The position numbers and the translations under genes were made by a program. This document shows, one piece after another, positions 36,600 to 45,748 of a stretch of 64,000 nt of DNA. The DNA comes from Oscillospiraceae bacterium (GTDB lineage Bacteria; Bacillota; Clostridia; Oscillospirales; Ruminococcaceae). The stretch is from positions 1 through 64,000 of the forward strand of contig JAGALZ010000039.1 of the NCBI GenBank assembly GCA_017848055.1, in the 5' to 3' direction. Within the stretch, counting starts at the first letter, position 1; each line of letters starts with the position of its first letter. Under the pieces are notes generated by a model. That model ran no database searches. It saw only the letters and a list, made by a program, of their open reading frames with translations, and was not told where the DNA came from.

Positions 36600-37289
36600 C
36601 TACCTCATCAAATTTTCGACCCAGTTTGTTGCAAACAAGAAGAATTCAAAAACCTTGTCTCCAAGAAAGCTGAGCGGTTTTGAAAGAACGCCGGTAAACA
36701 GTACAAGGAAGAAAGCAAACTGGATTACCATCTGATTTCTTACAAGGAACATCTCGTACTTTGCTGATGTAAAGTAGCTGAGGATTTTCGAGCCGTCGAG
36801 CGGCGGTATCGGAATGAGGTTAAAGATTGCAAGTCCGATATTGATTGTAACTATAAAATACAGAAGCAGGATTACATAGTATACCGGAGTATTATTGGTT
36901 CCCTCTATATAGTAGAGGATACCGTCTCTGAAACGGTAATTATCATCTGCTGCAACAGCAATTCTAAGACCGATTGTTGCAACAAAGGCAACAATAAGGT
37001 TTGAAAGCGGACCTGCAAGTGCTGTAAGTGCCGTATCACGTCTGTACTTCTTGAACTTAAGAGGATTTATCGGAACAGGCTTTGCCCAGCCGAAGCCCGT
37101 AAACAAAAGACATATAGCTCCGATAATATCGATATGTGCAAGCGGATTCATTGTAAGTCTGCCCTTATACATAGCGGTATTGTCGCCGAGCTTATATGCC
37201 ATATAGGCATGGGCAAACTCATGTATAGGTAAAATCATGAAAATAATCATGATTCTTGCGCCGTATTGGATAATGGTATCTGCGTTCAT
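36600..37289 (-). CDS. Site-2 protease family (M50) membrane metalloprotease
   Basis: A 229-residue polytopic protein with the zinc motif HEFAH in ILPIHEFAHAYMAYKLG and a second motif IPIPPLDGSKIL that supplies the Asp ligand. It lacks a PDZ domain, placing it in the small SpoIVFB-distant/YwhC-like group next to scpAB in many Firmicutes. The substrate is unknown. It starts after GAAGGA and ends 3 bases before scpA. Confidence 0.9.
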   Translation of the reverse strand: MNADTIIQYGARIMIIFMILPIHEFAHAYMAYKLGDNTAMYKGRLTMNPLAHIDIIGAICLLFTGFGWAKPVPINPLKFKKYRRDTALTALAGPLSNLIVAFVATIGLRIAVAADDNYRFRDGILYYIEGTNNTPVYYVILLLYFIVTINIGLAIFNLIPIPPLDGSKILSYFTSAKYEMFLVRNQMVIQFAFFLVLFTGVLSKPLSFLGDKVFEFFLFATNWVENLMR

Positions 37290-37470
37290 TATGTGTCCTT
37301 CCTTCGGTGTTGCCTCATCTGCAACACATATTTCCCCACTTTAATCTTAATATATATTGTATTATACTATATTTTAAGTAAAATTACAAGGTCATTATGC
37401 TCAATTTTTTGTAATAACGCATAAACTTTTTTAAAAAATCAGTTAATTTAAAAAAAATTGAAAAAAACAC

Positions 37471-37499
37471 TTGCATTTTTGTGTGAATTCTGTTAGAAT
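37471..37499 (+). promoter_or_regulatory. Promoter of rpmB
   Basis: -35 TTGCAT (37471-37476), 17-base spacer, -10 TAGAAT (37494-37499). An A/T-rich stretch just upstream could serve as an UP element. The 254-base gap before rpmB holds nothing else. Confidence 0.65.
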
Positions 37500-37543
37500 A
37501 ATAACGTTGCATATTTTGATTATTGAAAAGGAGGTGCAACCTG

Positions 37544-37729
37544 ATGGCAAAGTGCGATATTTGCGGAAAGGGTGTAACTTTCGGAATTAAGGTTTCTCAT
37601 TCTCACAGAAGAACAAACAGAACTTGGAAGCCAAATGTTAAGAGAGTAAAGGCTGTTGTTAACGGTACTCCTTGTCACGTTTACGCTTGCTCAAGATGCC
37701 TGCGTTCCGGCAAGGTAGAAAGAGCTTAA
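37544..37729 (+). CDS. rpmB: 50S ribosomal protein L28
   Basis: A 61-residue ribosomal protein with SHSHRRTNRTWKPN. It is the zinc-binding C+ form, with C4 and C7 (CDIC) and C49 and C52 (CSRC). AAGGAGGTG precedes the ATG at 37544; a frame extension to 37523 contains the ribosome binding site and is rejected. A terminator follows, so it is a single-gene unit. Confidence 0.97.
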   Translation: MAKCDICGKGVTFGIKVSHSHRRTNRTWKPNVKRVKAVVNGTPCHVYACSRCLRSGKVERA

Positions 37730-37767
37730 TTACTTTTTACGAATTTAATACACTTATCCGAAAAAGC

Positions 37768-37794
37768 AGCGTCGCTATAAGCGGCGCTTTTGTT
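37768..37794 (+). terminator. Intrinsic terminator of rpmB
   Basis: AGCGTCGCT and AGCGGCGCT pair (one G-U) around an ATA loop, followed by TTTGTTTT. Confidence 0.8.
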
Positions 37795-37820
37795 TTGCTC
37801 AAATCCTGTTGCATACAAAA

Positions 37821-37851
37821 AGACCTGAGATTTTCTCTCAGGTCTTTGTTT
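37821..37851. terminator. Bidirectional terminator after the sulfatase gene
   Basis: AGACCTGAGA (37821-37830) and TCTCAGGTCT (37836-37845) form a 10-bp stem. On the minus strand it is followed by TTTTTG, ending the LTA-synthase-like gene. Confidence 0.85.
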
Positions 37852-37854
37852 TTA

Positions 37855-40026
37855 TCAGCTTGCATTCTGAACTTCTTCGTTTTCCTGCGTCTGCTCCTCG
37901 ATAAGGTCATGGAAGATAATCGCATTTGAAACCTCGATACGCTTTTCTGCATACTCGGTATAATAGTCAATATACTCCTCGTCTACGACACCGTTATTGA
38001 TTCTCTTCTCCAGCTCTTCCTCTACGTACTCCGACGGCTGGGACTTGAAGGCTGAATCTCTTTCCTCGCTGTAAACGGGGCTCTTATAGTTCCAGTAAAT
38101 CTGGTTGCAGGAAACTCTTGTTGCAAGATTCTTGTATCCGGTCATATCAAAATAGTCACCGGTCTGGCTATCGTAGAAGATAGTATCAGTCAAAAAGCTT
38201 GCGTTAGGGAATATAACGACATTCTCCTCGTTCTTTCCAAGGCTGAAGATATCTGTTCCAAGGGCATACTCGCTTTCAAAGCCAAACATATTACCAAGTG
38301 TCGGCAGACAGTCATACATACCCATAACTGTAGTTACCTCAACCGGCTCACAAGGCATATCCTTGCTCCAGATGATGAACGGAACTTCTCTGTTGATGTT
38401 ATAGATGAAGTCATTTACTGCGATGTATGCATCATCATCCTCGTCAAGCACTTCGTCTTCAAACGGATTATAGTTATAGTAGTACTCGTATTCCTCTTCC
38501 TTGATTTTTGCGTCATGGTCGCCATAGACAACGATAACAGTATCATCAAGCAATCCCGCACTGTCAAGGTCACCTATAAACTGACCGATTGCCTCGTCAG
38601 CATAGTGAACGGACTTAAGATAGCTACCCATTGAAGTTCCCTCAAGGAAATCCGCAGAGGTTTCCTCGTAAGCACCCGTTTCCTCGTTATACTTCTTGTA
38701 CTTGAAGTCAACTTCGAAATCGCTGTAGTTTTCAATATCCGTAAACGGAGTATGGTTAGTGAGCATAATCATAACGCCGTAGTAATTCTGATGCTCCTTA
38801 TCAATCTGCTGAATCTTTGAGATTGCCTGTCTGAAGAACGACTTATCCGAAAGTCCAAGTCCGATGTTCTCATCGAGATTGAAGTCGTTCGAATAGTGAT
38901 AAAGTCTCTGGTAGCCGAATGAGCTATGAAGATTGAGTCTGTTCCAGTATGAGCCGTTGTTTCCGTGCATACTGAAGGCATAATATCCCTTTTCCCCGAG
39001 GAGCTTAGGGATTGTTGTATAGTTTCTGTCCCAGTAGTTAATCGCAACTGTACCGCTTGTTGCAGGCAGGAGCGATGTGCTGAATGTAAACTCTGAGTCA
39101 GAGCTTGTTCCGACACTTTCCTGCGCATAGAAGTTGGAGAAATATATTCCCTCGTCTACAAGCTTGTTGAGGTTCGGAGTAAGCTCCTCTCCATTGATAA
39201 ATGTACCTAAAGTAAAGTTCTGGATACTTTCCGCATGGATAGCTATAATGTTCTTATCCTTGAAGATATCTGTATAGGCATTCTTTCCGTCCTTGTGAGG
39301 CTCATCGTAAAAATCGGTAAATGTCTGCTGACTTTCTTCGTATCCCCATATTGTATTGAACTTAGCGGCAACCGAAGAAACAATATCGCTGAGCTGATAA
39401 ATACACATACCGAACTTTCCGAGGACATATTCTCTGTTCCACTGCTTACGCAGTCTTGACCAGTCCGTACCTGTAAGGGTAAGTGCGAAAACGCCCAGGA
39501 TACACAGAGAACATATAAACACCTTAAGCGGAAGCTTTCTTCCCTTCTGCACACTCTCGGTTTTTGCATAGTGAGCAGGATGTTTTTTCTTGATGTAAAA
39601 ATGAGTTCCAAGAACCGCCATCGGAGCCCAGATAAACACAAGGTCCTTTATTTCCATTATGTATCCGGTAACAGCATTTGCGACTCCGCCGAGCTGTGAT
39701 GCCGTTGCAAGGAGCGAGAAGGAAATAAACGAGCGGTAATTTGAATAATAGATTGAATTTGCACCGCAAAGAATTGCGAAAATCAAAGATAAAATCGAAT
39801 AATAGATAACTCTTCTTTTCGGCTTTATGAAGAAGCCAAAAACGCAGAAGAGAACGCATACGCCGATTTCAGCCATTATCGGCTGGATTGCAAAATAATT
39901 CTTTACGGTATATGCTCTGAGCAATATTGAATTTATAACGCAGGAAGCAACGAAAACGAGCATCAGAATATTCTCTTTGGAAAACTTCTTTGCCGCATCA
40001 TATATTTTTATAATTTTTTCTTTCAT
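37855..40026 (-). CDS. LTA synthase family sulfatase-like membrane protein
   Basis: A 723-residue protein with about five N-terminal membrane helices (residues ~20-210) and an extracellular sulfatase-fold domain. IAIHAESIQNF holds the first metal-binding Glu, ESVGTSSDSEFTFSTSLLP contains the catalytic Thr region, SMHGNNGSYWNR and VVYGDHDAKIKEEE supply later metal ligands. LtaS-type enzymes polymerise glycerol phosphate from phosphatidylglycerol onto a lipid anchor. An alternative is a phosphoglycerol transferase for another polymer. Single gene with its own terminator. Confidence 0.9.
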   Translation of the reverse strand: MKEKIIKIYDAAKKFSKENILMLVFVASCVINSILLRAYTVKNYFAIQPIMAEIGVCVLFCVFGFFIKPKRRVIYYSILSLIFAILCGANSIYYSNYRSFISFSLLATASQLGGVANAVTGYIMEIKDLVFIWAPMAVLGTHFYIKKKHPAHYAKTESVQKGRKLPLKVFICSLCILGVFALTLTGTDWSRLRKQWNREYVLGKFGMCIYQLSDIVSSVAAKFNTIWGYEESQQTFTDFYDEPHKDGKNAYTDIFKDKNIIAIHAESIQNFTLGTFINGEELTPNLNKLVDEGIYFSNFYAQESVGTSSDSEFTFSTSLLPATSGTVAINYWDRNYTTIPKLLGEKGYYAFSMHGNNGSYWNRLNLHSSFGYQRLYHYSNDFNLDENIGLGLSDKSFFRQAISKIQQIDKEHQNYYGVMIMLTNHTPFTDIENYSDFEVDFKYKKYNEETGAYEETSADFLEGTSMGSYLKSVHYADEAIGQFIGDLDSAGLLDDTVIVVYGDHDAKIKEEEYEYYYNYNPFEDEVLDEDDDAYIAVNDFIYNINREVPFIIWSKDMPCEPVEVTTVMGMYDCLPTLGNMFGFESEYALGTDIFSLGKNEENVVIFPNASFLTDTIFYDSQTGDYFDMTGYKNLATRVSCNQIYWNYKSPVYSEERDSAFKSQPSEYVEEELEKRINNGVVDEEYIDYYTEYAEKRIEVSNAIIFHDLIEEQTQENEEVQNAS

Positions 40027-40154
40027 AAACAGTCTACCTTTTCTTTATGCCGCCTGTTTTTTTACAGCCATTGCCGGCAGCAGTCGCAACGACACAAATA
40101 TATTCTAAGTCTACACGAGTTATTTGTCAATAGAATGCTAAAACTTTCATATTA

Positions 40155-40210
40155 TTGACTAACTTAAATGCAAAATATATAGTGACTTTTTTGTTATAAT
40201 GTGATATAAT
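40155..40210 (+). promoter_or_regulatory. Tandem promoter candidates for the DHH phosphoesterase
   Basis: First: TTGACT (40155-40160), 17 bases, TATAGT (40178-40183). Second: GTGACT (40182-40187), 17 bases ending in TGTGA, TATAAT (40205-40210). Either could serve the gene at 40275. Confidence 0.6.
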
Positions 40211-40274
40211 ACCCTAAACGGATTAATCCGACCTGAGCTTTACTGAAATTATACATTCATAAGGAGAATACATT

Positions 40275-41249
40275 ATGAAGGATTTGCGAAAATTAGTTGA
40301 AATTCTGTCAACGGGCAGAGTGTTCATTCAGACGCACAACTACCCTGACCCTGATGCAATTGCGAGCGCATTCGGTTTGCAGAGTCTTCTTGAACATTTC
40401 GGTATCGATGCCTGCATCTGCTATGACGGCACAGCCGAAAAGCTTTCCGCTATCGCTATGCTTAACAACTTCGGCATCAGAATGACTCAGATTAAAGACC
40501 TTGAGCTTTTATCCTGCGAAGACAAGATTGTAACTATTGACGCTCAGAAGTTCAACTCAAATCTTACTGACCTTATCGGTAACGAGGTTGCTTGCATCGA
40601 CCACCATCCTACTATTACCGAATGCGATTATGAATACAAGGATGTACGTATTGTAGGAGCTTGTGCAACACTTATTGCAGAATACTTTTTCGATAATGAT
40701 ATTCCGATTGACGAAAACGTAGCGTCGGCACTTGTTTACGGCATCAAAATGGACACCTCAGATTTTTCAAGAGGTGTTACACAGCTTGACATTGATATGT
40801 ACTCAAAGCTTTTCCCTTATGCAGACAACGAGCTTTTAGACAGGATGAAGATAAACACAATGGAGTTTACCGACCTTAAGGCTTACGGCTCTGCAATTGA
40901 AAATATCAGTGTTTTCGGGAACGTGGGATATGCATACATTCCGTTTGAGTGTCCTGATGCACTTATCGCTATGATTTCAGATTTCATCTTAGCGCTTGAC
41001 ATCATAGAATTCAGTGTAATCTATGCTATCAGAGGTGACGGCTACAAATTCTCCGTACGTTCCGAGGTTCCGTCGCTTAATGCAGGAAAAATCGCACAAA
41101 AGGCACTCGAGGGTGTCGGCAGCGGCGGCGGTCACGCAAGAATGGCGGGGGGCTTTGCTCTTAAATCAAAGCTTTCTCAGCAGGACGGATACGAGGGACA
41201 CGAAATCCGTCGAAGATTTGAGCTTGCTATCAAGGAGTCCCAGAAATAA
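40275..41249 (+). CDS. DHH-family phosphoesterase (NrnA-like)
   Basis: A 324-residue protein. Motifs: THNYPDPDAIASA (DxD-type metal site), TIDAQKF, CIDHHPT (DHH), and a DHHA1 domain ending GSGGGHARMAGG. Such enzymes degrade nano-RNA and dephosphorylate pAp, or hydrolyse cyclic dinucleotide products. It is a single gene between its promoter and a bidirectional terminator; AAGGAG precedes the ATG. Confidence 0.92.
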   Translation: MKDLRKLVEILSTGRVFIQTHNYPDPDAIASAFGLQSLLEHFGIDACICYDGTAEKLSAIAMLNNFGIRMTQIKDLELLSCEDKIVTIDAQKFNSNLTDLIGNEVACIDHHPTITECDYEYKDVRIVGACATLIAEYFFDNDIPIDENVASALVYGIKMDTSDFSRGVTQLDIDMYSKLFPYADNELLDRMKINTMEFTDLKAYGSAIENISVFGNVGYAYIPFECPDALIAMISDFILALDIIEFSVIYAIRGDGYKFSVRSEVPSLNAGKIAQKALEGVGSGGGHARMAGGFALKSKLSQQDGYEGHEIRRRFELAIKESQK

Positions 41250-41262
41250 GGATAAAAACAAA

Positions 41263-41295
41263 AACGAGGTGAATTGTTCACCTCGTTTTATTTTG
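41263..41295. terminator. Bidirectional intrinsic terminator
   Basis: AACGAGGTGAA (41263-41273) and TTCACCTCGTT (41277-41287) form an 11-bp stem with a 3-base loop, then TTATTTTG. It separates converging genes. Confidence 0.9.
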
Positions 41296-41296
41296 C

Positions 41297-43192
41297 TTAA
41301 TAGTACATTATTACCGGTGTTCCGCCCTTAACCATGCCATAGAGCTTTTCAACCTCAGCAAGCTTCATATTGATACAGCCGTGTGAGCCGTTGGTAAGGT
41401 AGATATTACCGCCATAGCTTCCTCTGCTCAGGTCGTGGAATCCGATACCCTCGTAGGATATTCTGATAAAGTACTTAACGTAAACGTCGGAATATCCGTC
41501 GCCGGAGAGGTAGTCAGGGCTCTTTTTTTCAAGAATCTCGTAAACGCCCTCTGGAGTAATTCTCTCAGAGTCCGAAGCAAGACCTGTTACAATCTGGTCT
41601 GTCTGGAACTTGCAGACACCGTTTTCGTAATACCACATCCTCTGGGCTGTAAGGTCAACCTCGATATATGTGTTTCCGATATCTGTTTCGGCGCTTCTTG
41701 CGCTTTCATCAGACTTATATGTGAAGAATGCAACGCCATACTTATCAAGTCTTGTTGCATACACAGGGTCAATAGTAGTGCTCTTTCCTTCAAGAAGGAG
41801 CTTCTTTATCTTCTCTGTTGTCTTATCCTTGTCGATAAGCCAGCCATATGTTCCCTGCGGGCCCTGCTCCACACGGATATTTCCCTGGAGTGTTGCGTGG
41901 AAGTTTCTTGTAGTTCCGTAGGTATCATAGGTATCTGCGAGATAGCTTACATAATGAGCAACCTCGTCGTGCTTAACTGAATATGTTCCGTCGTCCTTAA
42001 ATTCGAGCCATGAAAGGTAATCATCCATTGAGAGCTTTTCCTGTGTATAGTCAAAGTCAATAGTGATTGTGAAGTCCTTGAACTGCTGGTAGAACTTGAG
42101 CTTCTCCTGCAGGTCAGCTGACTGAATCTCGGCCTTTCTTACAGAATAATAATCCGAGATTGTTACCTTGAGCTTTCCTTTTCTGACCTCTTCGAGAATA
42201 TGATTTACAAGTCCCTCAGCGTCAACTTCGTTACCGTCAACGGCATCAACAATCTGGTAGTTTCCGCCGGAATTTGTAATGAATGCATTCTGCGGCTCAA
42301 TTACAGCCCACTTTATATTCTGAAGTCTCTGTTTAAGCTTCGGTTCATCGTAGCTGAGCGAAGCCTCGAGCTTATACTCAGTAGTCTTAAAGAGAGAGGT
42401 AAACCACGTCTTACGGTCGATTCCGCTGTACAGCTTCTGAATCTGCTCGTCAGTGTTATAGGTATACCCGAATTCATCGAGAAGTATGGAGTATGCAACC
42501 GAACCGTCCTCCTGAGTAAGAACAAGAGTGGTTGCTATATCGCTGTTATCCACAGCTTCTGTTGCTTCCTGGAGATTCATTCCTCCGACATCTACTCCGT
42601 TGATTGTAGTGTTGGGCAGGAATGCGCCGTTAGTGAGCACAAGACCTATGAAATATCCCATACCAATGACAAGCACCAGCAATCCGATAAGGAAAAATGC
42701 TGCTGTCTTGCCGCCGGACGACTTCTTCTTTCTGCGTCTTCTGTTTGCAGGCTGTGCAGGTCTTGAAGAGGCAGGTCTTCTTGCGGCATTCTGCGGAGCA
42801 GGACGTCTTTGACCGTTTGCGGTTCTCTGAGAACCTGACTGGACAGGTCTTCTCTGTCCTGAAACCGGACGCTGTGCACCCGTTCTCTGCGATGCCGGAC
42901 GCTGAGCTCCCGAAGAAGTTCTTGATGCAGGTCTTGTAGCCATTTCTGTCACCCTCGTAGCTTCGTTGGAACCTTGTGCAGATTCGTGATTATCGGTGTT
43001 CTGGTCATCATTCCCAAAGCCGATATTCATAGCAATCTGCTTTGCCATCTCCTGGGCACGTGCACGACGAACATCTGTAGCAGATGTTTCTGCAGGAGAA
43101 CTGCTTTCTAAAGCTTCAGATGAGCTGAGCTTTATATCAAGGTCTGTGAACGTTTTATCTTTTGAGCCGGAAATATCGAAATTATTTGCCAT
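41297..43192 (-). CDS. L,D-transpeptidase with low-complexity cytoplasmic tail
   Basis: A 631-residue type II membrane protein. The cytoplasmic N-terminal ~160 residues are rich in Arg, Pro, Gln and Ser (repeats like AQRPVSGQRRP) and end in RRRKKK before one membrane helix. Outside are a peptidoglycan-binding-4-like region and a C-terminal YkuD domain with GFHDLSRG...GSHGCINM, which includes the catalytic Cys. It cross-links peptidoglycan. Start at 43192 with AAAGGA 7 bases upstream; an ATG at 43216 lacks one. The long basic tail is unusual and may bind nucleic acid or a protein partner. Confidence 0.9.
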   Translation of the reverse strand: MANNFDISGSKDKTFTDLDIKLSSSEALESSSPAETSATDVRRARAQEMAKQIAMNIGFGNDDQNTDNHESAQGSNEATRVTEMATRPASRTSSGAQRPASQRTGAQRPVSGQRRPVQSGSQRTANGQRRPAPQNAARRPASSRPAQPANRRRRKKKSSGGKTAAFFLIGLLVLVIGMGYFIGLVLTNGAFLPNTTINGVDVGGMNLQEATEAVDNSDIATTLVLTQEDGSVAYSILLDEFGYTYNTDEQIQKLYSGIDRKTWFTSLFKTTEYKLEASLSYDEPKLKQRLQNIKWAVIEPQNAFITNSGGNYQIVDAVDGNEVDAEGLVNHILEEVRKGKLKVTISDYYSVRKAEIQSADLQEKLKFYQQFKDFTITIDFDYTQEKLSMDDYLSWLEFKDDGTYSVKHDEVAHYVSYLADTYDTYGTTRNFHATLQGNIRVEQGPQGTYGWLIDKDKTTEKIKKLLLEGKSTTIDPVYATRLDKYGVAFFTYKSDESARSAETDIGNTYIEVDLTAQRMWYYENGVCKFQTDQIVTGLASDSERITPEGVYEILEKKSPDYLSGDGYSDVYVKYFIRISYEGIGFHDLSRGSYGGNIYLTNGSHGCINMKLAEVEKLYGMVKGGTPVIMYY

Positions 43193-43401
43193 GCTTATAT
43201 CCTTTCCGATTTTCAATGATATTATTTACGGATAATCTGCAACACGCAGTGTTACATACTAGTATTATACCATATTATTAGTGTCAATGCAACTTGTAAA
43301 AACATACAATTTGATTACAATAACCCTGAATTTTATTACATTTTGTTTAAATAAATCAATTAAGTCTGTCGTCGGGTTTATTCATTCCGAAATTACAGCA
43401 A

Positions 43402-43433
43402 ACAAAAAGGCTATGCAAAATATGCACAGCCTT
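43402..43433 (-). terminator. Intrinsic terminator after the GH113-like gene
   Basis: Minus strand: AAGGCTGTGCA (43423-43433) pairs, one mismatch, with TGCATAGCCTT (43407-43417), followed by TTTG. Confidence 0.8.
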
Positions 43434-43439
43434 GAATTT

Positions 43440-44408
43440 TTACTTTGTATACCACTCTCTGAGGACTGTTTCAGCCTTCTTTCCGTAACAGGTAAAGTCA
43501 CGGTTCTCGTGGATTTTGTCTTCAGGAGTAAGGATTGCCTTCCAGTCCCACCAGAAGTAGCCTCTGAACCACTCTTCGTCCCAGAAGCTTTCGAGCGCAG
43601 AACGATAGAAGTCAGCCTGTTCGTCCTCATCGAGAGCGACATCAGCCCTATGCTTGAAGTCATAAGGATAAGCCGAACAGCCGTGTTCGTTTCTTATACC
43701 GATTTCGGCAAACATAATAGGTCTGCCGTATTTCTCATGTGCCTTGACGAGTCTTTCCTTTACTCTTGCCCAGGATTCCATCATCTTTTCATAGCTTACA
43801 TCAATGCCGTCAGTAAGTCTGTAATAAGCAGAAATTCCGATAACATCGACAGCTGACAGCCAGGAATACTTGAATTCGTCGCCGTGGTTTATGTTGTGCA
43901 TAAGAAGTCCGCTATAGACTTTTCTTACCTCAGATATCATATTGAGGCATCTCTTGGCATTCATGTCCATACCATCAAGCTCGCAGCCGGTACAGAGCAT
44001 TTCGCAGCCTGTTTTCTCGGCTATTGCGGCATAGTGGAGCATAAACTGAAGATATGAGCCGAACCATCTGTCACAGTAATCGACACGGCTTTCCTCGGGA
44101 AATGAAATTCTTGCTCTCCAGACACCGTCCATTGTATCGACCATAGGCTTGAGGCATACCTTGAGTCCAAGCTTCTTTGCATAGTTTATTGCAAAAATAA
44201 CATCGTCGTCAGTCTGAGTTCTGCCATACACGGGATGCACCATTGTTGACATATAGCTTTCCTGGTATGCATTTACAGGGATACAAATCCAGTCGAGTCC
44301 GTTTTCAGCAAGTCTTGTCATCGACTCCTGGGCCTGCTTTGTCTGATACATTCCGCTTCTTGAAAAAGCGCCCCAAGTATATCCTTTACAAAATAGCTGT
44401 CTTTCCAT
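43440..44408 (-). CDS. Cytosolic glycoside hydrolase, GH113-like
   Basis: A 322-residue TIM-barrel protein with no signal peptide. LKPMVDTMDGVWRA, CTGCELDGMD with a candidate acid/base Glu, and IMFAEIGIRNEHGCSAYPYD with the nucleophile Glu match the layout of GH113 beta-mannanases/mannosidases; FFWWDWKA-like WWDWKAIL ends the barrel. It would hydrolyse beta-mannan oligosaccharides inside the cell. It is the last gene of a three-gene group behind a TrpF-like protein (15-base gap). The family rests on motifs; another clan GH-A family is possible. Confidence 0.75.
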   Translation of the reverse strand: MERQLFCKGYTWGAFSRSGMYQTKQAQESMTRLAENGLDWICIPVNAYQESYMSTMVHPVYGRTQTDDDVIFAINYAKKLGLKVCLKPMVDTMDGVWRARISFPEESRVDYCDRWFGSYLQFMLHYAAIAEKTGCEMLCTGCELDGMDMNAKRCLNMISEVRKVYSGLLMHNINHGDEFKYSWLSAVDVIGISAYYRLTDGIDVSYEKMMESWARVKERLVKAHEKYGRPIMFAEIGIRNEHGCSAYPYDFKHRADVALDEDEQADFYRSALESFWDEEWFRGYFWWDWKAILTPEDKIHENRDFTCYGKKAETVLREWYTK

Positions 44409-44423
44409 AATTAACGTCCACCT

Positions 44424-44999
44424 TTACAGTAATATAAGCTCCTGGAGCTTTTTTGCCGATAGTTTGTCCGTTTTTCCGTTTTCTCCCATAATATCAACTG
44501 CGTACGCAGAAATCCCCATCAGAATCTCCGCTGTTTCTTCGCAGGTCAAATCCATTCTTACAATAACAGGTTTTGTGATAAGTTTTTTTGCGTCACCCAG
44601 CTTTTCAAGCTCGCTTGCCCTGATTGACACGATGTCCGCTTTGGTTGCATTCACCACGAGGACATCAGACTGCTTTGTGACTGAAAAATGCTTTATTACC
44701 TTCGTTTCTGCACGAAGCTTCAGATTCTCGATATACTGCTCGCTTTCGTCTCCGCAAAGCTCCACCATATCTATTATTCCTGCTGAGAGGAGCACCGTTA
44801 TCTCCCCTGCCTCGTGATTTTTAAATATTCCGACAGTATCAATCTCAGGTCTTAAATCAAATACCAGATGCGATGCGATATTGCCCGTAACACGGCCCGC
44901 ATCTTCATAGAATACAAGTCCTGCATACTCAACGCCCAGCTCATTTACAACGCCTATATCCTCTGCGTTTTTTACCGAGCTGATTTTAATCTTTACCAT
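44424..44999 (-). CDS. TrpF-like (phosphoribosylanthranilate isomerase) protein lacking catalytic residues
   Basis: A 191-residue beta/alpha-barrel protein. MVKIKISSVKNAEDI aligns with the TrpF start VKICGLxxxED, but the catalytic Cys7 position is Ser (KISS for KICG). VGIFKN and MVELCGDE match AVFVN and VQLHGDE, with the His replaced by Cys. The segment that should carry the catalytic Asp (LLD) reads VVNATKADIVSIRAS. AYAVDIMGENGKTD matches the C-terminal VDVSSGVE phosphate loop without the double Ser. I infer that it does not isomerise PRA. No trp genes are near; it sits between a membrane protein and a hydrolase. Confidence 0.7.
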   Translation of the reverse strand: MVKIKISSVKNAEDIGVVNELGVEYAGLVFYEDAGRVTGNIASHLVFDLRPEIDTVGIFKNHEAGEITVLLSAGIIDMVELCGDESEQYIENLKLRAETKVIKHFSVTKQSDVLVVNATKADIVSIRASELEKLGDAKKLITKPVIVRMDLTCEETAEILMGISAYAVDIMGENGKTDKLSAKKLQELILL

Positions 45000-45010
45000 C
45001 CGTTCCTCCG

Positions 45011-45670
45011 TTAGTCATCATTGCCAAGACTCGGTGCATATTTTTCGACCTCAAGATAATCATCGAGCGACATTTCGCCGTTTAATATCTTATCTAAGTT
45101 TTCACTGTTCTGAAGCTTCTTATCCGGGTCGTCCATATCACGCCACTTCTTGGACTCATATGCTGTACGCTGTCTTTCTGTAAGGGAATACTGTGAGCAG
45201 TCAGATTCGGCAGAGGAAAATGTCGGATACCCGGGCTGCTCCCTCATTGCCTGGAACTTGCACCATGTTGGTAAGTAAATAATGAACCAGATGATACAAA
45301 AAGTAAACAGCGGATTTATAATTACAGCCAGCACATTTGTTGCCAAATATATAAACAATGACATTCTCGAATTTGTTCTAAGAGCCGCTACTTCCATAAA
45401 CAATGCTACCGAAAAGATTACAAACGGAATTGCATCAAGAAAGCCCTCGAGCATACCTGCATCGGTTGACATAAGGGTTGCGGAAACCTGAAGCCACATA
45501 GTAAAGCCCATAACAACCCATGTTACAAACAATACCATATAAAATAAACTTGCAAAAATCTCGTCACGCTTCTTTACTTCATTGAGTTCGGTAAGTTTTT
45601 CGTGGGACGACATAAAGAAGTACTTGTCTTTTGTTTCATCAAGAAGAAAATCGATTATTTTGTCCAGCAT
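45011..45670 (-). CDS. Hypothetical membrane protein with four predicted helices
   Basis: A 219-residue protein with a charged N-terminus, about four transmembrane helices between residues 38 and 135, and an acidic, polar cytoplasmic tail of ~80 residues (SLTERQRTAYESKKWRDMDDPDKK). No family motif recognised. It begins the three-gene group that includes the TrpF-like and GH113-like genes, with an 11-base gap to the TrpF-like gene. Confidence 0.75.
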   Translation of the reverse strand: MLDKIIDFLLDETKDKYFFMSSHEKLTELNEVKKRDEIFASLFYMVLFVTWVVMGFTMWLQVSATLMSTDAGMLEGFLDAIPFVIFSVALFMEVAALRTNSRMSLFIYLATNVLAVIINPLFTFCIIWFIIYLPTWCKFQAMREQPGYPTFSSAESDCSQYSLTERQRTAYESKKWRDMDDPDKKLQNSENLDKILNGEMSLDDYLEVEKYAPSLGNDD

Positions 45671-45691
45671 ATTACCCTCCGTATTGTCAGA

Positions 45692-45721
45692 AAAATATCC
45701 CGACGGACTATCCGCCGGGAT
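45692..45721 (-). terminator. Intrinsic terminator after the 41-residue gene
   Basis: Minus strand: ATCCCGGCGGA (45711-45721) pairs with TCCGTCGGGAT (45697-45707), followed by ATTTTT. Confidence 0.85.
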
Positions 45722-45748
45722 ACCTGGCGCTTAATGGAATTTATAAAG

